Source: Strigomonas culicis (taxonomy: Eukaryota; Euglenozoa; Kinetoplastea; Trypanosomatida; Trypanosomatidae). From it: a stretch of 21,294 nucleotides of DNA. Location of the stretch: positions 1-21,294 of the forward strand of contig AUXH01000328.1 of the NCBI GenBank assembly GCA_000482145.1, written 5' to 3'. Of the stretch, positions 12,449-19,092 are shown piece after piece. Numbering within the stretch: position 1 is the stretch's first letter; each line of letters starts with the position of its first letter. Made by a program: the position numbers and the translations under genes. The notes under the pieces are model-generated. The model did no database searches, was not told the DNA's origin, and saw nothing but the letters and a program-made list of their open reading frames with translations.

Positions 12449-15325
12449 ATGGGAGGCATATGCTCGAAGGAGTACAAGGCGAAGCTGACGTACCAAGGCA
12501 GAGACGGCGCCGGCTCCCTCCACCATCACCACGATACACCGACACCTACTGCCACGAACCGTGCTAACCCGGGTGCCGCTCACCAACCTCGCAGCGATCC
12601 CATGCCATGTCACCACGGCAAGCGGTCCTCGCCTCTGACACGGCCGCCGCCCGGCACCGCCGGCGAGGGTGGCGTCCACACGTCAACGGAGGCGCCGCAG
12701 ACGCCCCTGCCAGGCCGCGCGCCCGCGGATGACGACTCGCAGACGCTCGCGGCCGCACGCGCGCGATGCGGTGGGGCGCTCCCGTCCCCCCCCTCACCGC
12801 TGTCCGTTCCCACCGCCACCGCCGGCGGCACCCGCGCGGGTCTGGACGCCGGGGGGACAGACGCGGCGGCCTGTGGGCACGTGCCGCCACCGCAGGAGGA
12901 GGAGGGCCAGCAGGCGACGCCGTCCCTTCTGCGGCCGACCGAGTGCCACACCGGCGTGGCGGGGCATTCCCCGCCGCCGCCCGCCGACCGCCACGCAGCG
13001 CGCGAGGGCGTCCTATCCGCGCTACACGCGCTGGCCGGCGCGGAGGCGGCGCCGCATCCCGCGGAGGTGGCAGACGGCCCGTTGGTGGCCCGCTGCGCCG
13101 TCAGCGTGCTCGCCGGCGAGCGGCAGACGAAGGAGCCCGCCGCCGCGCGCCCGCTGTGTGTGCCCACGACAGCCTCGTCCTCCGCGGGCGGCGCCACCGC
13201 CGACGCGACCACGATCGCCGCGAGCGTGCCGGCCTCTCTCACACCTGCCGCCGCTGCTGCGGCGCGGCAGCGGCGGGGGGAGGCGAGGAAGGGGCCGAAC
13301 GCGCGCGCACGCCGCTCGATGACGACCAGCCCCCCGTACCCCCTCACGACCGCACACGGGCTCACCAGCGCCGCCGCCACGGCGCGGACGGCAGCGACGA
13401 CCGCCGCCGGGCCGCTTGCAGCGCCGCCGCCGCTGCGTCGGGCTGCTGCTGCTGCTGCTGCTGTGGCGACAGCGGACCCTGCGACAGACGCGGCGGGGAG
13501 CGGCGGGTGCGAGCGGTGCCCGCTGTGTCGGCTGTGCGTGTGCCACACGCTGTACTGCGCGGCCTGCGGCGGGTTCCCCCACCGGCCCCCGCAGATCTGG
13601 CAGCGACACGAGGCGTTTCGGCAGGCGTACAACCGCTGGCTGCAGGACAGGGGCGCCCCATCGATGCATGACCAGCCGAGTCATCACAAAACAAACACGG
13701 TGACAAGGACGAAGCAGCAGGCGTCCAAGAAGGTGGCGCGGGCACGCGCGGCGGAAGAAGACGTGCGCGTGTATCTACCGCCTGTCTCGAACGCGGCGGA
13801 GCCATGGCATGGCGAGGGGGATGCCAACACGGACGCCACGCTACCGCTGCAGGAGCGCAACGCGACGCCGTACGACACGCGCGTGCTGACCCGCTGCCGC
13901 ATCGAGCCGCTCCCTGACACGGTGCACAGGTATCTGCTGCGGGACTACGCCGACTTCCGCGATAGCTACCAGCGCGCGACGGACCGCATCCAGCGCGACC
14001 AACAGCTACAACAACAGCAGCAGCAGCAGCAGCGCGCGAGCTCGGTGGCAAGTAACAGACCGGCTTCTTCTCTTTTTTCCTCGTCGTCGTCGTCGTCGTC
14101 GTCATCGGCGGCAGCGAGCAGCGAGGATGGCGAAGATGCTGCGCGCACGGATGCTGGGACGCCCCGTCCCGCAGCCGCCACTGCAGCAGCGCCAGGGAGC
14201 GATGCAGCATCCAAACCACACGACGCGGCGAGCGGCGAAGCCCTCCACCAGTCCACAGCCAAGGCGGCCGCTGCGACACCCGCCGCGCCGCCGCGCGCCG
14301 GCGAACGGTACGATTTCGACACGCGGCCGATACCGCTCGCGGATGCATTCCATGCCTTCTTTACCGGCTGCAACGGCGCGGAGGCTAAAAAAAATACAAG
14401 TGGAAGGCCGTCCATCTTGACCTTGTTCGCAGAAGCACTGCAGCAGTCGCTGCTGCCACCGCCGCAAGAGAAGAAGCCGCGTGGGGTCCGACCCAACATC
14501 ACGCGCACCAGCCGGACGCCGTATCCGTACTACGAGCTAAAGAGTCTTCTCACGTATATCCCGCCGACGGCGCCAAAGCCAGCCGCGCCGCTGGCCGCGA
14601 TAGCCGCGCGCGCTTTTTTCTACTCCGTCACGCAGCGTACGATGTTCCTCGCCGTGGCGGTCGCCGCGCGCGCGATGGGCGAGCAGTGGATCGCCGCCGC
14701 CCGCGGCCCGCAATCTTCAGCACTGCTCTTTGAAGACGGGAGCGCTTTGGCGATGGCGGATAATGAGGATGACCGTGACCCGCAGTGGATGGACATCCCA
14801 TTTTTTGTGCAGTTTCACAGCCCCGTTGTCCCCGCCACACGCACCGGCGCGCCCCTGCAGCCCTGTCCGCCTTCCAGCTTCTTCGACCTGTTCATTCCGG
14901 ATGATTTCTACTTGGAGTACCTTCTTGCCCCGGATGGGGGCCGCGGCGCGCGCCGGCTCGGTGCCATGCGGCCGTGGTGGGAAATGATCATGCGCTCGAC
15001 GTGTGAGCCCTTGTATGTCGTCGGTAACAAGCAGCTGCCACTGACACCGGCGCTGCAGCGCCAGATCACCTCGCTCTATGTGTTTTATTTTGCGGAGCCC
15101 ACCGCCACCACTCCGCGTGACGCGGACCCCATACTGCAGAAGGAACGGCGAATGGCAGAGCACAGGAAAAAAGAGCAAAAATATGACTTTATGATGGATT
15201 TGTTCAGCTGGTTGGAGGGAGGCCATTGGTCACTCTTCTTCTTCTTTTTCAGCTACATTGGGTCGTCCATTCTGCGTTACTGCGTGAACAGTGGTGCGCA
15301 TTATCATAAATCAATTCAGAACTAA
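12449..15325 (+). CDS. Uncharacterised acylated protein with dense cysteine cluster
   Basis: I do not recognise this 958-aa protein. It starts MGGICSKE: Gly2 with Ser6 fits N-myristoylation and Cys5 could be palmitoylated, so it is probably membrane-attached. Residues about 15-340 are Ala/Pro/Thr-rich and probably disordered. A compact Cys cluster follows (C354, C357, C360, C363, C365, C370, C373), which could bind zinc. Poly-Gln (14001-14032) and poly-Ser (14081-14107) runs mark a second linker. From about residue 615 a folded-looking domain begins (YDFDTRPIPLADAFHAFFTG), rich in aromatic residues (SSFFDLFIPDDFYLEYLLAP). The last 45 codons are less GC-rich and encode a hydrophobic run (WSLFFFFFSYIGSSIL) before a short polar tail. 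The DNA of that run is itself a pyrimidine tract ending in AG (15231-15251). The ATG at 12449 is the first after the predicted acceptor. Function is unknown. Confidence 0.87.
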   Translation: MGGICSKEYKAKLTYQGRDGAGSLHHHHDTPTPTATNRANPGAAHQPRSDPMPCHHGKRSSPLTRPPPGTAGEGGVHTSTEAPQTPLPGRAPADDDSQTLAAARARCGGALPSPPSPLSVPTATAGGTRAGLDAGGTDAAACGHVPPPQEEEGQQATPSLLRPTECHTGVAGHSPPPPADRHAAREGVLSALHALAGAEAAPHPAEVADGPLVARCAVSVLAGERQTKEPAAARPLCVPTTASSSAGGATADATTIAASVPASLTPAAAAAARQRRGEARKGPNARARRSMTTSPPYPLTTAHGLTSAAATARTAATTAAGPLAAPPPLRRAAAAAAAVATADPATDAAGSGGCERCPLCRLCVCHTLYCAACGGFPHRPPQIWQRHEAFRQAYNRWLQDRGAPSMHDQPSHHKTNTVTRTKQQASKKVARARAAEEDVRVYLPPVSNAAEPWHGEGDANTDATLPLQERNATPYDTRVLTRCRIEPLPDTVHRYLLRDYADFRDSYQRATDRIQRDQQLQQQQQQQQRASSVASNRPASSLFSSSSSSSSSSAAASSEDGEDAARTDAGTPRPAAATAAAPGSDAASKPHDAASGEALHQSTAKAAAATPAAPPRAGERYDFDTRPIPLADAFHAFFTGCNGAEAKKNTSGRPSILTLFAEALQQSLLPPPQEKKPRGVRPNITRTSRTPYPYYELKSLLTYIPPTAPKPAAPLAAIAARAFFYSVTQRTMFLAVAVAARAMGEQWIAAARGPQSSALLFEDGSALAMADNEDDRDPQWMDIPFFVQFHSPVVPATRTGAPLQPCPPSSFFDLFIPDDFYLEYLLAPDGGRGARRLGAMRPWWEMIMRSTCEPLYVVGNKQLPLTPALQRQITSLYVFYFAEPTATTPRDADPILQKERRMAEHRKKEQKYDFMMDLFSWLEGGHWSLFFFFFSYIGSSILRYCVNSGAHYHKSIQN
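13442..13463 (+). repeat. (GCT)n repeat encoding poly-Ala in gene 5
   Basis: A pure GCT run gives a poly-Ala stretch about 20 residues before the cysteine cluster. It is part of the low-complexity N-terminal half. Confidence 0.9.
14001..14107 (+). repeat. Poly-Gln and poly-Ser coding repeats in gene 5
   Basis: CAA/CAG codons (14001-14032) encode a Gln run. About 50 bases on, a TCG run (14081-14107) encodes Ser. Both lie in the linker before the C-terminal domain and are likely to vary in length between strains. Confidence 0.85.
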
Positions 15326-15901
15326 AGCAGAATTTTCTACCATTTACACTGCTTTATATATAAATCACCTTTCTTCTTCACTTCTTTTTCCTTTTTAATA
15401 TCTTCAGTGAACGGCCAAAACCTGATAATGTTTTTGTGTCTTCACTTATCTTTTTTTTTTTTTACTCTCTGCTTTGATCGGCAATGATTCACTTCTTTTC
15501 TTTTTTATTCAGATACACAGATTTGGTTTTTATTAATTATTATTTGCCTTCAAATTGTTATTCGTTTTTTTTTTTTGGGTGTGCGTTAATGTGTGCACTT
15601 TTGTTACAGAAGAGAAGAAATGTAACAAAAAAGAATAAAGAAGCAAATTATGGAAATGGAATACGTGGCTTTTCTTTAGCGATGATAGGTATGTATCCGC
15701 AGATGAGTCTAACTCACACATCAAAAACAAAAACTCTCTCTTTCTTTCTCATGTTCTCCCATCACAAGTAGAGTAGGTTCTTTATAGCTCCGATAAACCC
15801 AAGAGTTCTTATTCTTCTTCTTCAGTGCTGTGTTGTTGTTTGGTTGTTATTGTTATCGAGACACCCATACACGAGTTTTTTTCGTCTTCTTCTTTCTTCT
15901 C
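15326..15901 (+). other. Intergenic region between genes 5 and 6
   Basis: This T-rich spacer has tracts at about 15449-15465 and 15567-15577, and several pyrimidine-AG combinations. A 95-codon frame at 15484-15771 is AT-rich and Phe/Lys-rich, unlike the neighbouring genes, and I do not accept it as coding. No RNA gene was recognised. Confidence 0.8.
15805..15825 (+). promoter_or_regulatory. Predicted spliced-leader acceptor for the EF-hand gene
   Basis: A TTCTTATTCTTCTTCTTC-type tract ends at AG 15824-15825 and gives a 76-nt leader without ATG. A second, stronger pyrimidine tract (15877-15899) abuts the start codon, but its first AG (15923-15924) lies inside the gene. Confidence 0.45.
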
Positions 15902-16957
15902 ATGTCGCACGTGCACCGTAAAAGTGTTCATTTTGAGGATGTCTCGAATGATCTGGTGTCGGGCGATCCGGATCTCTTGTCCTTCCGCAGCCCTAGCAAC
16001 GTACTCAACGGATCCGGCACGGGTGGCCTCTTCGCCAACAGCAGCTTCACGGCGGCCGCGGCGGCGAACACACCGAATGTGAACACGGCGCCGCTGCCGC
16101 CGTTCGTACTGACAAAGGAGGACGTGTTGAGTGCCTTTGAGTTCTTCGACGTGGCGCAGACGGGGTACATCACCCAGCCGGTGCTGAAGAGCCGGCTCGC
16201 GGCCTTCTACCCCAACATGACCTCCAAGGAGTACAAGTTCCTGCTCGAGCAGACCGCGACGCCGACGGCGACGGGCAACATGATCCCCGTCGAGACGGAC
16301 GCGGGCGGCGGCAAGAACGTCGTGGTCGGCGGCACCATGACCGCCGCGCAGCTCTGGGAGCTCGTGGAAACCTTTCAGCGGCTCTTCATGGTCCCCGCGA
16401 TGGAGCGCGCGGCGGCGGCGGCGGCCGCGACGGTCGCGGAGGCGGCGCACCACCACCTGTCGCCTTCCGCCGCGGCGGCCGGCGCCATGAACAGCAGCAT
16501 TACGTCTGCGATGATGACGGAGGGGCTGCGCACCTTCGACCCGGTGCGCGAGACGTTCGAGAACGTGTTCGACCCCGGCCACACCGGCGCGATGCCGATC
16601 GAGACGCTTCTGAAGCCGCTCATGGCGCGGCTCGGCTATGGTGATTTGCAGCCAAGCGACCTGCGGCTGCTGGTGCGCACGGCCGACTTCGACGGCGACG
16701 GGCAGATCAACCTTATGGACTTCCGCCGACTTGTCGCGATGAAGGGGCGCTTCCGGCACAAGCCGGGCAGCGGCAGCCCGCCCAGCCGCGTCAGCAACGC
16801 GGCGCACTCGCCGGCGATGCGCGGCACCGCCGGCGCCACGGCAAGCCCCACCGGGGGCACCGCAAAGCGACCGGAGCCGGCCGGCGGCGGTGCGGCGGCG
16901 GTGAAGAAGGCGCGCAAGGGGCATGGCGGCACCACACCCGCCGCAAAGAAAGGCTGA
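15902..16957 (+). CDS. EF-hand calcium-binding protein with basic C-terminal tail
   Basis: A 351-aa protein with EF-hand-type helix-loop-helix units. The last loop (262-273, DFDGDGQINLMD) is canonical apart from Asp instead of Glu at position 12, a change that often favours Mg2+ or weakens Ca2+ binding. The loop at 83-94 (DVAQTGYITQPV) lacks the acidic position 12, and that at 224-235 (DPGHTGAMPIET) is degenerate, so one functional site is likely. A long Ala/Gly-rich insertion (about 115-200) separates the two halves of the EF-hand region. The last 65 residues are Pro/Ala/Lys-rich and very basic, like a histone H1 tail. The ATG at 15902 is preferred: the open frame extends a little upstream, but without an ATG. 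There is no acylation signal or membrane segment. The partner protein is unknown; class membership is secure, function is not. Confidence 0.88.
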   Translation: MSHVHRKSVHFEDVSNDLVSGDPDLLSFRSPSNVLNGSGTGGLFANSSFTAAAAANTPNVNTAPLPPFVLTKEDVLSAFEFFDVAQTGYITQPVLKSRLAAFYPNMTSKEYKFLLEQTATPTATGNMIPVETDAGGGKNVVVGGTMTAAQLWELVETFQRLFMVPAMERAAAAAAATVAEAAHHHLSPSAAAAGAMNSSITSAMMTEGLRTFDPVRETFENVFDPGHTGAMPIETLLKPLMARLGYGDLQPSDLRLLVRTADFDGDGQINLMDFRRLVAMKGRFRHKPGSGSPPSRVSNAAHSPAMRGTAGATASPTGGTAKRPEPAGGGAAAVKKARKGHGGTTPAAKKG

Positions 16958-17218
16958 GCACCGGGAGGGGGATAGAGAATTACCACTAGCACAGATGCGA
17001 ACAACTCAACAAACAACAATAAAAGGAGTCCTATTATTATGTATGGATGGATGTATATATATAAATGTATGGATGAATGTACTAATGATACACAAAAGGA
17101 AGACGGAATAGGATGATCAATCTGATATATCTTTTCGTTTTCCGTTTTTTTTTTTGCTTCATCTTTTGTTGTATTCTATGACTTGTATTACTATATCAAA
17201 AAGAAATGCACACTCCTC

Positions 17219-17245
17219 GTGTGTGTATGTGTGTGTGTGTGTGTG
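17219..17245 (+). repeat. (GT)n dinucleotide repeat
   Basis: A GT run with one TA interruption lies in the spacer upstream of the UPRT gene. It is before the predicted acceptor and so probably outside the mature UPRT mRNA. Confidence 0.9.
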
Positions 17246-17303
17246 ACAAAAGAAAAGGAGAATCCTTGTGTGTCTCCAGCATAAAAAAATACTACACACA
17301 AGT

Positions 17304-17350
17304 ATTTCTTCTTTCTCTTCCTCTACGGTTCTTCTCCTCTGTCTTTCCAG
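17304..17350 (+). promoter_or_regulatory. Predicted spliced-leader acceptor for the UPRT gene
   Basis: A C/T-rich tract ends in TTTCCAG with AG at 17349-17350, giving a 166-nt leader with no ATG. A second tract (17384-17418) has its first AG only at 17497-17498, which would give an 18-nt leader. Confidence 0.5.
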
Positions 17351-17516
17351 ACGTAAGCCACTACAAATAATACTGCATACTTTTTTCTTCACCCTCTCTC
17401 TTTTTTTTTTTACCTTCCTCGTAATCATTCCTACCGCCGACAAAACTATAATAACACCTATATTACAAATTCACACCCTTATCGATACGACGAAAAAGAA
17501 CAAGCACAACCACGCG

Positions 17517-18269
17517 ATGACGACTTCCACCTCTGCTGCACACATGGAGAGCACGGTTGCAGTACCGCCTGGAGGCGAGAGCACCCAGCAGATCCTGCAC
17601 CTCTACCCTGGCCAGCTGCACCTGCTGCCGCAGACACCGCAGCTCCACTTCCTCTTCACTGTTATCCGCAACGTGGAGACGCAGCGGACGGACTTTGTCT
17701 TCTACTCGGAGCGCATCATGCGACTCATCCTAGAGGCCGCGCTGTGCCTCATCCCCGTACAGCCCTGCAACATAAAGACGCCGACCGGCGCGGTGTACCA
17801 GGGCGTGCGGCCCGACGCGAAGGGTATCATCGGCGTCAGCATCCTGCGCGCTGGCGAGTCGATGGAGCGCGTGCTGCGCGAAATGTGCCGCGGCGTCCGC
17901 ATCGGCAAGATCCTCGTCCAGCGCGACGAGAAGAGCGAGGACAAGTCGCCGGATGAGCGCTACAACTACAGCAAGATGCCGAAGGATGTGAGCTCGCGCC
18001 ACGTGCTGCTGATGGACCCCATGATCGCGACTGGCGGCAGCGCCATCAAGGCGACGGAGATCCTGACGCAGCAGTACGCAGTGCCCGAGGAGAACATCAT
18101 CTTTCTGAACCTTGTCGCCGCGCCGGAGGGCATCCGGCGGTATCTGACGCGCTTCCCCCGCGTGCAGTTCATCACCGCTGCCATCGACGACGGCATGAAC
18201 GATCAGCGGTACATCTTGCCTGGCCTCGGCGACTTCGGCGACCGCTACTTCGGCACCATCGACGCGTAG
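17517..18269 (+). CDS. UPRT: Uracil phosphoribosyltransferase
   Basis: Salvage enzyme joining uracil and PRPP to give UMP and pyrophosphate; 250 aa from the ATG at 17517. The PRPP-binding motif is VLLMDPMIATGGS (163-175). ILRAGESME (109-117) and the C-terminal uracil-binding stretch GLGDFGDRYFGT (236-247) are intact. The RAGESM form and the RGVRIGKILVQRDE segment resemble eukaryotic UPRTs such as that of Toxoplasma more than bacterial ones. The protein ends TIDA, so no classical C-terminal glycosomal signal (SKL type) is seen, and it is probably cytosolic. The open frame runs 83 codons upstream of the chosen start, but that part is AT-rich, includes the acceptor tracts and has no ATG in the predicted leader. 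Codon use is typical of neighbours. All key motifs are present, so it should be active. Confidence 0.97.
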   Translation: MTTSTSAAHMESTVAVPPGGESTQQILHLYPGQLHLLPQTPQLHFLFTVIRNVETQRTDFVFYSERIMRLILEAALCLIPVQPCNIKTPTGAVYQGVRPDAKGIIGVSILRAGESMERVLREMCRGVRIGKILVQRDEKSEDKSPDERYNYSKMPKDVSSRHVLLMDPMIATGGSAIKATEILTQQYAVPEENIIFLNLVAAPEGIRRYLTRFPRVQFITAAIDDGMNDQRYILPGLGDFGDRYFGTIDA

Positions 18270-19092
18270 ACGAACAAAAACACAACAAAACAAAACAAAA
18301 AGGAAAAAAAAAGAGAATCCTCGTGGCCATCTCTCACCAGTAAGTAAACAAAAAAGTAAAAAGAAGCGAAAGAAGCGGTAGGAGGCGTTGACGGGAGAGA
18401 GAAAGAGTATTTACTTTCCTCTTTCCCTTCCTTTTGCAGCCATTTTATCTCTCTCTTTCTCTTTTTTTTTTGTTTCTTTTTCACTTCTCATTATCTTTTT
18501 CTGTTCTTCATAATTTGCATGCAAAGTACAGTTATAGATGAGAAAGTCAGGAAAACTCAAAAAGATGGAAGAATACTCGAACACTCTTAAAAAACAAACA
18601 AACGAAAATCATATGATTAAAAAATGAGTGAATGACACACGTTTGTTTCAACAAAGCGAAAAAAGAACACTGTTAAAAGACAATATGGTAACTGCAAATG
18701 ACCAATCAGGGAAAAAGTAACAGTAGTTCTGTAGTTCTTCATACTTATTTTCTTTTTTATATTTCGTCTCGTTTCCTTTCAATTTCAAAAAAAAATAATT
18801 TTACTCTTAATACAAAACAAAAACGTAACCCTAACTAATTTCTGTCTTTATTTATGATTCTATAATCATTTATAACTCTCTTTTTTTTCGTTCTTGTTCT
18901 TTTTCAAAATGATCGATGGCAGATACACCTGCTTGCACTTACATACTTAATGTTGTTTGGCTTTAGCTCCTTTCCGCGCACTCTCTTCCTTTCTCTCTTT
19001 TTTTTTTCGCTTTGTAGAGAATTAGTTTTTTTTTTTTTTTTAAAACTTCCTTTCTCTTTTCGCCGCTTTTTCTTTTTCTTTTGACCTCTGCT
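18270..19092 (+). other. Intergenic region between genes 7 and 8
   Basis: An 823-base AT-rich spacer. It begins with an ACAAAA-rich 3' UTR start and has T/C tracts at about 18412-18500, 18967-19013 and 19026-19091. A single telomere-like TAACCCTAAC at 18826-18835 is probably chance. I see no gene, RNA or transposon. Confidence 0.8.
18967..19017 (+). promoter_or_regulatory. Predicted spliced-leader acceptor for gene 8
   Basis: A long C/T tract is followed by AG at 19016-19017, giving a 75-nt ATG-free leader. A second AG lies at 19024-19025. A further pyrimidine tract (19053-19091) runs almost up to the ATG, with no AG before the start codon. Confidence 0.45.

Larger units (their letters stand above)
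16958..17516 (+). other. Intergenic region between genes 6 and 7
   Basis: It contains the gene 6 3' UTR with a GGATG/TATA-type repeat stretch (17043-17079), a T tract near 17144-17154, a GT repeat (17219-17245) and two pyrimidine tracts before the UPRT gene. No other gene is visible. Confidence 0.85.

Noticed and set aside
15484..15771. A 95-codon + strand open frame between genes 5 and 6
   Set aside because: It is AT-rich and Phe/Lys-heavy, unlike the GC-rich codon use of all accepted genes, and shows no recognisable motif. It fits a chance frame in a T-rich UTR.
17268..17516. N-terminal extension of UPRT by 83 codons
   Set aside because: The extension is AT-rich, includes pyrimidine acceptor tracts and would start upstream of the predicted splice site. 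The core enzyme begins after 17517.
263..18269. Functional gene cluster linking myosin, EF-hand protein, chaperone factor and UPRT
   Set aside because: Gene order in trypanosomatid arrays rarely reflects shared function, and the myosin has only one degenerate IQ motif, so the EF-hand protein cannot be called its light chain from position.
18826..18835. Telomere-like TAACCCTAAC
   Set aside because: It is a single, non-tandem occurrence in an AT-rich spacer, which is expected by chance.
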